Source of the DNA: Frondihabitans australicus
GTDB lineage: Bacteria; Actinomycetota; Actinomycetes; Actinomycetales; Microbacteriaceae
Length of the DNA stretch: 64,000 bases
Direction of reading: 5' to 3'
Assembly (NCBI RefSeq): GCF_003634555.1
Contig: NZ_RBKS01000001.1
Location: 1,240,001 to 1,304,000 of the forward strand
Shown here: in pieces, positions 53,544 through 62,463 of the stretch
Position numbering within the stretch: position 1 is the stretch's first letter
How the letters are laid out: each line of letters starts with the position of its first letter
The notes under the pieces: generated by a model
Told to the model about the DNA's origin: nothing
Databases searched by the model: none
The model's input: the letters and a program-made list of their open reading frames with translations, nothing else
Translations under genes and position numbers: made by a program

Positions 53544-56204
53544 ATGCAGACCGCAGAAATCCGCAACCGCTGGCTCAAGTACTTCGGCGACCGCGGCCAC
53601 ACCGTCGTGCCGTCGGCGCCGCTCGTCTCGGACGACCCGAGCCTCCTCTTCGTCGTCGCCGGGATGGTGCCGTTCATCCCGTACATGACCGGGCTGATCC
53701 CCGCGCCGTATCCGCGCGCGACCAGCGTGCAGAAGTGCATCCGTACGAACGACATCGAGGAGGTCGGGAAGACGCCGCGCCACGGCACGTTCTTCCAGAT
53801 GAACGGCAACTTCTCGTTCGGCGACTACTTCAAGGAGCAGGCGATCACCTACGCCTGGGAGCTCCTGACCACGCCCGAGGACGGCGGCGGCCTCGGCTTC
53901 CGCCCGGAGGACCTCTGGGTCACCGTCTACAAGGACGACGACGAGGCGATCGCCCTCTGGAAGCGCATCGCGGGCCTGCCCGACGAGCGCATCCAGCGCC
54001 TCGACAAGGACACCAATTACTGGTCGACCGGGCAGGCCGGCCCCGCCGGCCCGTGCTCCGAGATCTTCTTCGACCGCGGACCCGCGTACGGCGTCGACGG
54101 CGGCCCCGCCACCGACGACGACCGCTACGTCGAGATCTGGAACCTCGTGTTCATGCAGTACCAGATCGACAACGTCACCTCGAAGGTCGACTTCGACATC
54201 GTCCGCGAGCTGCCGAACAAGAACATCGACACCGGCATGGGCCTCGAGCGCGTCGCGTTCCTCAAGCAGGGCGTCGACAACATGTACGAGATCGACGAGG
54301 TCCGTCCCGTCCTGGACCGCGCGGCCGTCCTCTCGGGCAAGACCTACGGCGCGAACCACGACGACGACGTCCGCATGCGCGTGATCGCCGACCACGTGCG
54401 CTCGTCGCTCATGCTGATGAGCGACGGGGTCGCGCCGTCGAACGAGGGCCGGGGCTACATTCTGCGCCGGCTCCTGCGTCGCTCTATCCGCTCCATGCGC
54501 CTGCTGGGCGTCGAGGGGCCGACGTTCGCCGACCTGTTCGCGGCGTCGCGCGACGCGATGAAGGCGTCGTACCCCGAGGTCGAGACGGAGTACGACCGCA
54601 TTTCGCGGCTCGCGCTGGCGGAGGAGGAGACCTTCCTGCGCACGCTCGCGGCGGGCACGACGATCCTCGACACAGCGGTGGACGAGACGAAGACGGCTTC
54701 GAAGCAGGAGCTCAAGGGCGAGACCGCGTTCCTGCTCCACGACACGTTCGGGTTCCCGATCGACCTCACCCTCGAGATCGCCGAGGAGGCGGGCCTCACG
54801 GTCGACCGCACCGCGTTCGACCGCCTCATGAGCGAGCAGCGCGCACGCGCGAAGGCCGACGCGAAGTCGCGGAAGACCGCGCTGGCCGACCTCAGCGTGT
54901 ACTCGGCGTTCCGCGCGCAGGGCGAGACGGTCTTCACCGGCTACGACTTCCTCAACACGGAGTCGCGGATCCTCGGCATCATCAAGGACGGCCAGTCCGT
55001 CGACCGCGCGGTCGCGGGCGACATCGCCGAGGTGATCCTCGCCGAGACGTCGCTCTACGCCGAGTCCGGCGGCCAGGACGCCGACGAGGGCTCGATCGTC
55101 GGCCGAGGCTTCGACCTCGAGGTGCTCGACGTCCAGAAGCCGGTCAAGGGCCTCATCAGCCACCGCGTGCAGGTGCGCTCGGGCGAGGTCGGCGTGGGCG
55201 ACGAGGCGACCAGCGTGGTCGACCCGACCTACCGACGCGGCGCGACGCAGGCGCACTCGGCGACGCACCTGATCCACGCGGCGCTCCGCCAGGTGCTCGG
55301 CCCGGAGGCGCACCAGGCCGGCTCGTACAACAAAGCGGGCTACATGCGTCTCGACTTCAACTGGTCGAACCCGCTGTCGCTCGACACGCGCACCGAGATC
55401 GAGGACATCGCGAACGCCAAGATCCGCGACGACCTCGAGGTGACCACGCGGATCCTGCCGCTCGACGAGGCGCGCGCTGCGGGCGCGATGGCGCTGTTCG
55501 GCGAGAAGTACGGCGACGAGGTGCGCATGGTCGACATCGGCGGCCCCTGGTCGCGCGAGCTGTGCGCCGGCACCCACGTGTCGCACTCGTCGCAGATCGG
55601 TCTCATCAACCTGGTGGGGGAGTCCTCGATCGGCTCGACGAACCGCCGCGTCGAGTCGCTGGTCGGCGTCGACGCGTTCCGCGACTTCGCGACCGAGCGC
55701 GCCCTCATCAACCAGCTCACGTCGTCGCTCAAGACGCCGCGGGAGCAGCTGCCCGACCGCATCGCCGACCTGTCGACGCAGCTGAAGGTGGCCGAGAAGC
55801 GCATCGCCGAGTTCGAGGCGGCGGCGCTGCAGACGCGCGTGCCCTCGCTCGTCGAGAAAGCGGCGCCCGTCGGCGCGCTCACCGTCGTGGCCGAGGCCAT
55901 CGGCCAGGTGAAGTCGACCGACGACCTCCGCAGCCTCGTCATGAGCGTGCGTGAGCGTCTCGGGCAGGGCTCGGCGTCGCTCGTGGCGCTGGCCGCCGAC
56001 GTGCAGGGCAAGCCCGCCGTGATCGTCGCTACCACCCAGGGCGCCAGAGATGCAGGAGCAATGGCGGGCGCCCTCGCGCGCACGGCGGCCGGCATCCTCG
56101 GCGGCGGTGGCGGCGGCAAGGACGACCTGGCGCAGGGCGGCGGCTCCGACCTCGCGGCGATCCCCGCGGCACTGTCGGCCATCGTCGACGCCGTCCGCGG
56201 CTGA
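53544..56204 (+). CDS. alaS: Alanine-tRNA ligase
   Basis: Class II synthetase, 886 aa. Catalytic domain from the first residues (RNRWLKYFGDRGH; FFQMNGNFSFGDYFKEQAI), tRNA-recognition middle, editing domain with HSATHLIHAALR and CAGTHVSHS zinc ligands, C-terminal DHHA1 domain (LVALAADVQGKPAVIVATTQG) ending in a Gly-rich stretch. Start ATG with GAAAGA. First gene of a run through aroQ. Confidence 0.98.
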   Translation: MQTAEIRNRWLKYFGDRGHTVVPSAPLVSDDPSLLFVVAGMVPFIPYMTGLIPAPYPRATSVQKCIRTNDIEEVGKTPRHGTFFQMNGNFSFGDYFKEQAITYAWELLTTPEDGGGLGFRPEDLWVTVYKDDDEAIALWKRIAGLPDERIQRLDKDTNYWSTGQAGPAGPCSEIFFDRGPAYGVDGGPATDDDRYVEIWNLVFMQYQIDNVTSKVDFDIVRELPNKNIDTGMGLERVAFLKQGVDNMYEIDEVRPVLDRAAVLSGKTYGANHDDDVRMRVIADHVRSSLMLMSDGVAPSNEGRGYILRRLLRRSIRSMRLLGVEGPTFADLFAASRDAMKASYPEVETEYDRISRLALAEEETFLRTLAAGTTILDTAVDETKTASKQELKGETAFLLHDTFGFPIDLTLEIAEEAGLTVDRTAFDRLMSEQRARAKADAKSRKTALADLSVYSAFRAQGETVFTGYDFLNTESRILGIIKDGQSVDRAVAGDIAEVILAETSLYAESGGQDADEGSIVGRGFDLEVLDVQKPVKGLISHRVQVRSGEVGVGDEATSVVDPTYRRGATQAHSATHLIHAALRQVLGPEAHQAGSYNKAGYMRLDFNWSNPLSLDTRTEIEDIANAKIRDDLEVTTRILPLDEARAAGAMALFGEKYGDEVRMVDIGGPWSRELCAGTHVSHSSQIGLINLVGESSIGSTNRRVESLVGVDAFRDFATERALINQLTSSLKTPREQLPDRIADLSTQLKVAEKRIAEFEAAALQTRVPSLVEKAAPVGALTVVAEAIGQVKSTDDLRSLVMSVRERLGQGSASLVALAADVQGKPAVIVATTQGARDAGAMAGALARTAAGILGGGGGGKDDLAQGGGSDLAAIPAALSAIVDAVRG

Positions 56205-56214
56205 GGCAGGCGGC

Positions 56215-56748
56215 ATGAGCGACTCCACCGGGCCGGACTCCGCGGGCTTCCGCCGCGGCGTCCGGCTCGGCGTCGACGTCGGCCGGGCCCGCATCGGCGT
56301 CTCCCGGACCGATCCCGACGGCCTCCTCGCGACGCCGGTCGAGACGGTGGGGCGGGTGGCGGGAGCGGGGCCCGACGACATCGGCAGCGACGACGTGCGC
56401 TCGATCCTGCGCCATGCCCACGACCTCGACGCGATCGAGGTGATCGTGGGCCTGCCGCTGTCGCTGTCGGGGGCCTCCACCCCGTCGACCGACGACGCCC
56501 GCGCGTTCGCCCGACGCCTCGCGATCGCGTGCGCGCCCACCCCGGTGCGGCTCGTCGACGAGCGACTCTCGACCGTCACGGCGCAGGGAGCGCTCCGTGC
56601 CGCGGGGCGCTCGGCGAAGAAGCAGAGGTCCGTGGTCGATCAGGTGGCCGCTGTTATCATCGTGCAGCATGCGCTCGACCTCGAGCGTTCGAGCGGGCGC
56701 CCACCGGGCTCGCTCGTCGAGGTCGCGGCCCCCGACGAAGGACTCTGA
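56215..56748 (+). CDS. ruvX: Putative pre-16S rRNA nuclease / Holliday junction resolvase-like RuvX (YqgF)
   Basis: RNase H-fold nuclease, 177 aa from ATG 56215. Catalytic Asp in RLGVDVGRARIGVS, Glu/Leu strand VIVGLPLSLSG, C-terminal VVDQVAAVIIVQHALD with the last acidic residue. In E. coli the homologue processes the 5' end of 16S rRNA. Ten bases after alaS and four before mltG. Confidence 0.93.
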   Translation: MSDSTGPDSAGFRRGVRLGVDVGRARIGVSRTDPDGLLATPVETVGRVAGAGPDDIGSDDVRSILRHAHDLDAIEVIVGLPLSLSGASTPSTDDARAFARRLAIACAPTPVRLVDERLSTVTAQGALRAAGRSAKKQRSVVDQVAAVIIVQHALDLERSSGRPPGSLVEVAAPDEGL

Positions 56749-56751
56749 TTA

Positions 56752-58248
56752 GTGGCTGACGAACCTTCCTGGGACGAGATCTTCTCCGGCAGTGCCGCCG
56801 GCCAGACCACCTCGAACCAGGCCGGCACCCCCTCGCGCGCCCCGAGCGCCGACGATCTGCCGGCCCCGATGACCCGCCGTGAGCGACGCGAGCGAGAGCG
56901 GCTGGCGCAGGAGCAGGCCGAGACCCGCACGGCACCGACGGCGTCGGCCCCCTCGGCCCCCGCCGCCACGCCTGGCGAGCCGTCGCCGACGCTCCTCGCC
57001 GCCTCTCCGCACGAGCCCGCCGACACGGCCGACACCGTCGAGACGCCCGCGACCGCTCCCGCCGCGGCCGGCGCTGCCGCCGCCCCGAAGCCGAAGGCCG
57101 GTCGCTCGTCCCGCCCGCCTCGCGACCCCAAGCCACCGCGCCAGAAATCTCCGAAGGCGCAGAAGGCCCCGCGCGAGAAGAAGAGCCACCGGCGCGGCGC
57201 GATCATCCTCGTCATCGTCCTGGTCGTCGTGCTCGGCGGCGGCACGGCCGGCGGCTTCACGATCTACAACCAGTACGGGCCGAAGGTCGCCGCGCTCTTC
57301 GGCGCCAAGCCGAGCGACGACTACACCGGCTCCGGCGACGGCAAGAAGGTCGACTTCACGATCGTCTCGGGCGACATCGGCTCGACGATCTCGAAGAAGC
57401 TCGCCGCCGCGCACATCACGAAGTCGGCGTCGGCGCCGTACAAGATCCTGCTGGCGAACCAGAACATCCAGTTCCAGCCCGGCACCTACTCGATGTTCGA
57501 GCACATGAGCGCCCAGTCGGCCATCGACCGGCTGCAGGACTCCAACTCGCTCATCACGACGAAGCTCGTGATCCCCGAGGGCACGAGCCTCAAGGGCATC
57601 ATCCGCCTCATGTCGTCGGTCACGAAGATCCCGCTCGCGACGGTCACCGCCGCGGCCAAGGACTACAGGTCGTACGGGCTGCCGTCGAACGCGACGAGCC
57701 TCGAGGGCTATCTCTTCCCGGCGACCTACGACCTCCAGCCGGGCAAGACCGCGAATTTCTACTTCCAGCAGATGGTCGACACGATGAAGCAGCACCTCAT
57801 CGACGCCGGGGTCTCCGAGCCCAACTGGGAGCACACGATCATCTTCGCCTCCCTCGTGCAGAAGGAGGCCGGTCTCGCCGCCGACTTCCCGAAGGTCGCC
57901 CGGGTGTTCCAGAACCGCATCGACCAGGGCATGCTGCTGCAGTCGGACGCCACTGTCGCGTACGGCGCCGGCACGACGAACACCGTGACCACGACCGACG
58001 CCCAGCGGGCCGACGCGTCGAACCCCTACAACACCTACGTGCACAAGGGGCTGCCGCCGGGGCCGATCTCGAACCCTGGCGACGTCGCGATCAATGCCGT
58101 CCTGCATCCTGCGACCGGTTCGTGGCTGTACTTCGTCACGGTCAACCTCGAGACGGGCGAGACAGTCTTCTCGACCACCTACGCCGACCACCAGAAGGCC
58201 GTGGCGCAGTTCCAGGCCTGGCTTCGCGCCCACCCGACGTACCAATAG
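56752..58248 (+). CDS. mltG: Endolytic transglycosylase MltG
   Basis: Cuts nascent peptidoglycan strands, 498 aa. Long cytosolic N terminus (~145 residues, Ala/Pro-rich and basic), one TM (AIILVIVLVVVLGGG), a LysM-like part (DFTIVSGDIGSTISKKL), then the YceG domain with catalytic Glu in ASLVQKEAG, YLFPATYDL and PYNTYVHKGLPPGPISNPG. GTG 56752. In the order alaS-ruvX-mltG-aro, usual for actinobacteria. Confidence 0.95.
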   Translation: MADEPSWDEIFSGSAAGQTTSNQAGTPSRAPSADDLPAPMTRRERRERERLAQEQAETRTAPTASAPSAPAATPGEPSPTLLAASPHEPADTADTVETPATAPAAAGAAAAPKPKAGRSSRPPRDPKPPRQKSPKAQKAPREKKSHRRGAIILVIVLVVVLGGGTAGGFTIYNQYGPKVAALFGAKPSDDYTGSGDGKKVDFTIVSGDIGSTISKKLAAAHITKSASAPYKILLANQNIQFQPGTYSMFEHMSAQSAIDRLQDSNSLITTKLVIPEGTSLKGIIRLMSSVTKIPLATVTAAAKDYRSYGLPSNATSLEGYLFPATYDLQPGKTANFYFQQMVDTMKQHLIDAGVSEPNWEHTIIFASLVQKEAGLAADFPKVARVFQNRIDQGMLLQSDATVAYGAGTTNTVTTTDAQRADASNPYNTYVHKGLPPGPISNPGDVAINAVLHPATGSWLYFVTVNLETGETVFSTTYADHQKAVAQFQAWLRAHPTYQ

Positions 58249-58327
58249 CCGTCGGGCCCGGTCGCAGGATCCGAGGCGCCCTGTGGACAACGCCGGTCGC
58301 CCTCCGCACCTGTGAAAGAATCGTTCC

Positions 58328-59563
58328 ATGCTTCGTTGGTTGACCGCGGGTGAGTCTCATGGCCCCGAACTCATCGCCGTTCTCGAGGGCCTTCCGGCCG
58401 GTGTGCCGGTGCTCATGGACGACATCCAGGGCGACCTCGCCCGCCGCAAGCTCGGCTACGGCCGCGGCAGCCGCATGAAGTTCGAGCAGGACGAACTGCA
58501 CATCTCGGGCGGCGTGATCCACGGTCGCTCGATCGGCAGCCCGATCGCGATCCGCGTCGGCAACACCGAGTGGCCGAAGTGGCAGGAGGTCATGAACTCC
58601 CAGCCGGTCGAGATCTCCGACGCCTCCCGCGGCCGCAGCGCCGCCCTCACGCGCCCGCGTCCCGGCCACGCCGACCTCGTCGGCATGCAGAAGTACGGCT
58701 TCGACTCCGCCCGACCGATCCTCGAGCGCGCCAGCGCCCGTGAGACCGCCGCACGCGTCGCACTCGGCGCCGTCGCCAAGTCGTTCCTCGCCGAGCTCGG
58801 CATCGAGATCGTCAGCCACACGCTCTCCATCGGGCCTGTGCGCGTGCCCGAGGGCCGTCCGTACCCGACCCTCGCCGACGTCGACACGCTGGACGCCGAC
58901 CCGCTGCGCTGCTTCGACCCCGAGACCAGCGCCAAGATGGTCGAGGAGGTCGAGGCCGCCAAGAAGGACGGCGACACGCTCGGCGGCATCGTCGAGGTGC
59001 TCGCGTACAACCTCCCGCCCGGGCTCGGTTCGCACGTGCAGTGGGACCGCAAGCTCGACGCTCAGCTCGCCGCGGCCCTCATGGGCATCCAGGCGATCAA
59101 GGGCGTCGAGATCGGCGACGGGTTCCTCACCACCACGCGCCGCGGCTCCGAGGCGCACGACGCCCTCTACCAGACCGACCGCGGCATCCAGCGCGAGACG
59201 GACCGCGCGGGCGGAACCGAGGGCGGCATGTCCACCGGTACTGTGCTGCGCGTCCGCGCCGGCATGAAGCCGATCGCCACCGTGCCCCGCGCGCTTCCCA
59301 CGGTCGACGTCGCCACCGGCGAGGCCGCCAACGCCCACCACCAGCGCTCCGACGTCTGCGCCGTCCCGGCGGCGGGCGTCGTCGCCGAGGCCATGGTCGC
59401 ACTCGTCCTCGCCAACTCGGTGCTCGAGAAGTTCGGCGGCGACTCGATCGACGAGACGAGCCGCAACCTGCAGAACTACCTCGACTCGATCCCCGACCTG
59501 CTCGCCACGACGCCCGAGTCCGAGGCCGTGGCGCACTCCGGGGCCGCCGCGGCTCAGGCCTGA
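58328..59563 (+). CDS. aroC: Chorismate synthase
   Basis: Last step of the shikimate pathway, using reduced FMN; 411 aa. Signatures [18 protein letters not shown], the GYGRGSRMK(F) loop, [16 protein letters not shown] and [17 protein letters not shown]. Start ATG with GAAAGA. The aroK start overlaps its stop (TGATG). Confidence 0.97.
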   Translation: MLRWLTAGESHGPELIAVLEGLPAGVPVLMDDIQGDLARRKLGYGRGSRMKFEQDELHISGGVIHGRSIGSPIAIRVGNTEWPKWQEVMNSQPVEISDASRGRSAALTRPRPGHADLVGMQKYGFDSARPILERASARETAARVALGAVAKSFLAELGIEIVSHTLSIGPVRVPEGRPYPTLADVDTLDADPLRCFDPETSAKMVEEVEAAKKDGDTLGGIVEVLAYNLPPGLGSHVQWDRKLDAQLAAALMGIQAIKGVEIGDGFLTTTRRGSEAHDALYQTDRGIQRETDRAGGTEGGMSTGTVLRVRAGMKPIATVPRALPTVDVATGEAANAHHQRSDVCAVPAAGVVAEAMVALVLANSVLEKFGGDSIDETSRNLQNYLDSIPDLLATTPESEAVAHSGAAAAQA

Positions 59564-60078
59564 TGCCCGGGCCCGACCGGCCGATCGTCGTGATCGGCCC
59601 GATGGGCGCGGGCAAGACCAGCGTCGGCAAGAAGCTGGCGAAACGGCTCGGCCGCACCTTCGTCGACACCGACCGGGTCATCGTGCGTCACCACGGCCCG
59701 ATCGCCGCGCTCTTCGAGGAACACGGCGAAGAGCGATTCCGCGAGATCGAGCGCGACGCCGTCGCCGACGCGCTGCTCGACCCCGCGTCGGTGATCTCGC
59801 TCGGCGGGGGCGCCGTGCTCCACCCCGAGACACGCGAGCGTCTGCGCGGAGCCCGGGTGGTCCTCCTCGCCGTGACGCCGGAGGCCGTCGCGGCTCGGAT
59901 CCAGGGCACCGACCGCCCGCTCCTACAGCACGACGGCCTCACCGCCTGGCAGGAGATCGCCGAGCGCCGGGCGCCCGTCTACGCCAGCCTCGCCGACTTC
60001 ACCGTCGACACCTCTCACAGGCCCCTCGTGCACGTCGTCGACGACATCGTGCGCTGGATCGAAACGGAGCACGCATGA
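59563..60078 (+). CDS. aroK: Shikimate kinase
   Basis: Phosphorylates shikimate with ATP, 171 aa. Walker A GPMGAGKTSVGKK, shikimate-binding Asp in FVDTDRVI, GGGAVL motif in ISLGGGAVLHPETR, lid Arg in GTDRPLL. Overlaps both neighbours. Confidence 0.96.
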   Translation: MPGPDRPIVVIGPMGAGKTSVGKKLAKRLGRTFVDTDRVIVRHHGPIAALFEEHGEERFREIERDAVADALLDPASVISLGGGAVLHPETRERLRGARVVLLAVTPEAVAARIQGTDRPLLQHDGLTAWQEIAERRAPVYASLADFTVDTSHRPLVHVVDDIVRWIETEHA

Positions 60079-61184
60079 CCACCGAGACCGAAGGCCCCAC
60101 GGCGGGCGTGCCGACGACCGTGATCGACGTGCCGGGCGCCACCCCGTACGAGGTGCGGGTCGGCCGAGGACTCACGGGGGAGCTGCCCCAGATCCTGGGC
60201 CCCAAGGTCAAAAAGGTGCTGATCGTCCACGCGCCCCCGCTCGGTGCGCGCGCCGAGACCCTGCGCGAGTCGCTCGTCGCCGACGGCTACGAGACCCTGC
60301 TCGCCGAGGTGCCCGACGCCGAGGCCGGCAAGCGGGTCGAGGTGGCGGCGTTCTGCTGGCAGATCCTCGGCCAGGCCGACTTCACCCGCACCGACGCCGT
60401 GATCGGCCTCGGCGGCGGCGCCACGACCGACCTCGCCGGCTTCGTGGCGGCCACCTGGCTGCGCGGCGTGAAGCTCGTGCAGATCCCGACGACCGTGCTC
60501 GCCATGGTCGACGCCTCCGTCGGCGGCAAGACCGGCATCAACACGAACGAGGGCAAGAACCTCGTCGGCTCGTTCTACGCGCCGGCCGGCGTGCTGGTCG
60601 ACTTCGAGCTGCTCGACGGGCTCGCCCGCAACGAGATCCTCGCCGGGTTCGCGGAGATCGTGAAGGCCGGCTTCATCGCCGAACCCGAGATCCTCGACAT
60701 CATCGAGGCGTCCGTTGACCGCGTCGTCGACCCGACTACGCCCGAGTTCCGCCGGGTCGTCGAGCTGTCGATCGCGCTCAAGGCACGGGTCGTGGGGGAG
60801 GACTTCAAGGAGTCCGGCCTCCGCGAGATCCTGAACTACGGCCACACCCTCGGCCACGCGATCGAGCACGCCGAGCGCTACCAGTGGCGCCACGGCGCCG
60901 CCGTCGCCGTCGGAATGGTCTTCGTCGCCGAGCTGTCGCGCCTTGCCGGCCGGCTCTCCGACGACGTCGTCGACCGGCACCGCTCGATCCTCGAGTCGCT
61001 CGGTCTCCCGACGAGCTACCCCCTCGGCCGCTGGAGCACCCTCCTGGCCACCATGCAGCGCGACAAGAAGGCCCGCGCGGGCATGCTGCGCTTCATCGTG
61101 CTCGACGACCTCGCGCGGCCCACCGTGCTCGAGGCACCCGACAACTCGCTGCTCTACGCGGCATACCAGGAGATCGGTTCGTGA
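60075..61184 (+). CDS. aroB: 3-dehydroquinate synthase
   Basis: NAD- and metal-dependent second step of the shikimate pathway, 369 aa. NAD site VIGLGGGATTDLAGFVAA, VDASVGGKTGINTNEGKN, metal ligands in GFAEIVKAGF, LNYGHTLGHAIEH and WRHGAAVAVGM. ATGA overlap with aroK; its stop overlaps the aroQ-like gene by four bases. Confidence 0.97.
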   Translation: MTTETEGPTAGVPTTVIDVPGATPYEVRVGRGLTGELPQILGPKVKKVLIVHAPPLGARAETLRESLVADGYETLLAEVPDAEAGKRVEVAAFCWQILGQADFTRTDAVIGLGGGATTDLAGFVAATWLRGVKLVQIPTTVLAMVDASVGGKTGINTNEGKNLVGSFYAPAGVLVDFELLDGLARNEILAGFAEIVKAGFIAEPEILDIIEASVDRVVDPTTPEFRRVVELSIALKARVVGEDFKESGLREILNYGHTLGHAIEHAERYQWRHGAAVAVGMVFVAELSRLAGRLSDDVVDRHRSILESLGLPTSYPLGRWSTLLATMQRDKKARAGMLRFIVLDDLARPTVLEAPDNSLLYAAYQEIGS

Positions 61185-61675
61185 CGACCGTCCTCGTCGT
61201 GGCCGGGCCCGAGAGCACTCGGCGCCGGGCGTCACACGAGGGCGCAGGATCAGGAGCGTCGCCGTCCTCACGCACCCCACCCGTGATCCTCGTGGGGCTC
61301 CGCGACGAGTTCAAAGCCCTCGCCTCCGAGGGCGTCGACGTCGTGGTGCGCCAGACCGACGACGAGGCGACACTCATCTCCTGGCTGCACGAGGCGGCCT
61401 CGGCCGGCTGGGGCGTCGTGGTGAACCCCGCCGCCTACACGCACTACTCGTACGCGCTCCGCGACGCCGCCGCGGTCGTGACTGCGGCGGGGCTGCCGCT
61501 GATCGAGGTGCACCGCTCGAACCCGGTGCGCGACGAGCACCGCCCGGCGAGCGTGCTGTCCGCCGCCGCCACGGGCGTCATCGCCGGGCTCGGCCTCGAC
61601 TCGTACCGGTTCGCCGTTCGCGCCGCCGCCGATCGGGTCACGGCGCGGGCGGTGCCGGCGACTGCTCAGGCGTGA
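61181..61675 (+). CDS. aroQ: Type II 3-dehydroquinate dehydratase-like protein with degenerate N-terminal active site
   Basis: 164 aa from GTG 61181. The C-terminal two thirds are AroQ: VVVRQTDDEATLISWLHEA, VVNPAAYTHYSYALRDAA, the catalytic-His strand LIEVHRSNPVRDEHRPASVLS and VIAGLGLDSYRFAV. The N terminus is not: NGPNL is replaced by AGPES, and the flexible loop carrying the essential Arg and Tyr (REPxxYG) by HEGAGSGASPSSRTPP. Other frames do not restore it. It may be inactive or altered. Position after aroB is the expected one. Confidence 0.8.
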   Translation: MTTVLVVAGPESTRRRASHEGAGSGASPSSRTPPVILVGLRDEFKALASEGVDVVVRQTDDEATLISWLHEAASAGWGVVVNPAAYTHYSYALRDAAAVVTAAGLPLIEVHRSNPVRDEHRPASVLSAAATGVIAGLGLDSYRFAVRAAADRVTARAVPATAQA

Positions 61676-62174
61676 GCGGGTTCCGTCGGCGGTAGCGCCG
61701 TGTCGCCCTCGCGATGAGGTCGAGCAGGCCGAAGGCGGCGACTCCCACGAAGCCCAGCACGAGGGCGGCTCCGACACCGTGCCAGTGCCACGCTGACGTT
61801 CCGATCAGGGCGACGGCCGCCCATGCCGCGAGAGGCACGATCATCAACAGCCCAAGAGGGTCCCACCGCCGTGGCGGCCGCGGAGTCGTGGGCGTGGCGC
61901 TCGCGCCGAACATCGACCTCCGGCGCAACATCGCGCTGCTGACGAAGCAGGCGACGGAGCCCAGCCACGAGACGCCGTACCACTGACGCCCCACGGCGAG
62001 ATCGAATCCGAAGCCGAACGAGATCGACACGATGCCAGCCCAGGCCAACACCCGCGCCCAAAAGCTCCGCGCGCGGCTGAGCGGCGGCGGCGGGCCGTCG
62101 TCGAGCATCTCCTCCCGATAGCCGTGCCACATCCCCTGCTCGTTGACCGGCGGTCGAGGCTTCCTCGGCTTCAT
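61638..62174 (-). CDS. Hypothetical membrane protein (178 aa)
   Basis: Family not recognised. Basic, Pro-rich N terminus with MWHGYREEMLDDGPPPP, then about four hydrophobic segments (VLAWAGIVSISFGFGFDLAVG; WLGSVACFVSSAML; LGLLMIVPLAAWAAVALIG; AALVLGFVGVAAFGLLDLI) and a basic tail. ATG 62174 has TAGGGT (minus, 62182-62187) seven bases upstream. Overlaps aroQ tail-to-tail by 38 bases. Confidence 0.7.
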   Translation of the reverse strand: MKPRKPRPPVNEQGMWHGYREEMLDDGPPPPLSRARSFWARVLAWAGIVSISFGFGFDLAVGRQWYGVSWLGSVACFVSSAMLRRRSMFGASATPTTPRPPRRWDPLGLLMIVPLAAWAAVALIGTSAWHWHGVGAALVLGFVGVAAFGLLDLIARATRRYRRRNPLTPEQSPAPPAP

Positions 62175-62256
62175 GGGCGCGACCCTACGCCCGCCTGTCG
62201 AGGGGCACCCGAAGGGGGATCTCGTGCGCGCACCCTCCGAGGCGCAGGATGTCAGC

Positions 62257-62430
62257 ATGGAGCAGATCAGGATGGCGGCGTTCGGCGCCGCGCTGGGCCT
62301 CGCGGCGACCGCGTGGTTCGTCACGCACAACCTCGTGGCGCGCGCGATCCTGGAGCCCTGGAAGAACGGCCGCCGCCTCGACCTCACCCTCGCCACGCAC
62401 TCGTCGCGGCACCACGGCACGGCTCACTGA
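62257..62430 (+). CDS. Small membrane protein (57 aa)
   Basis: One hydrophobic helix (MAAFGAALGLAATAWFVTHNLV) followed by a basic, His-rich tail. No family recognised. The start is tentative (no clear ribosome site). The next gene begins 34 bases later. Confidence 0.5.
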   Translation: MEQIRMAAFGAALGLAATAWFVTHNLVARAILEPWKNGRRLDLTLATHSSRHHGTAH

Positions 62431-62463
62431 CCACAGCCGCCCCGGCGCACGTAGGGTGGCGTC

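Noticed and set aside
53481-56579. 1032-codon open frame on the minus strand across alaS
   Set aside because: It is the antisense shadow of alaS and ruvX in a G+C-rich genome, with a composition heavy in Arg, Val and Ala and no recognisable domain.
61181-61300. Frameshift hiding a normal AroQ N terminus
   Set aside because: None of the three frames gives an NGPNL or REPxxYG-like segment, so a simple frameshift does not explain the loss.
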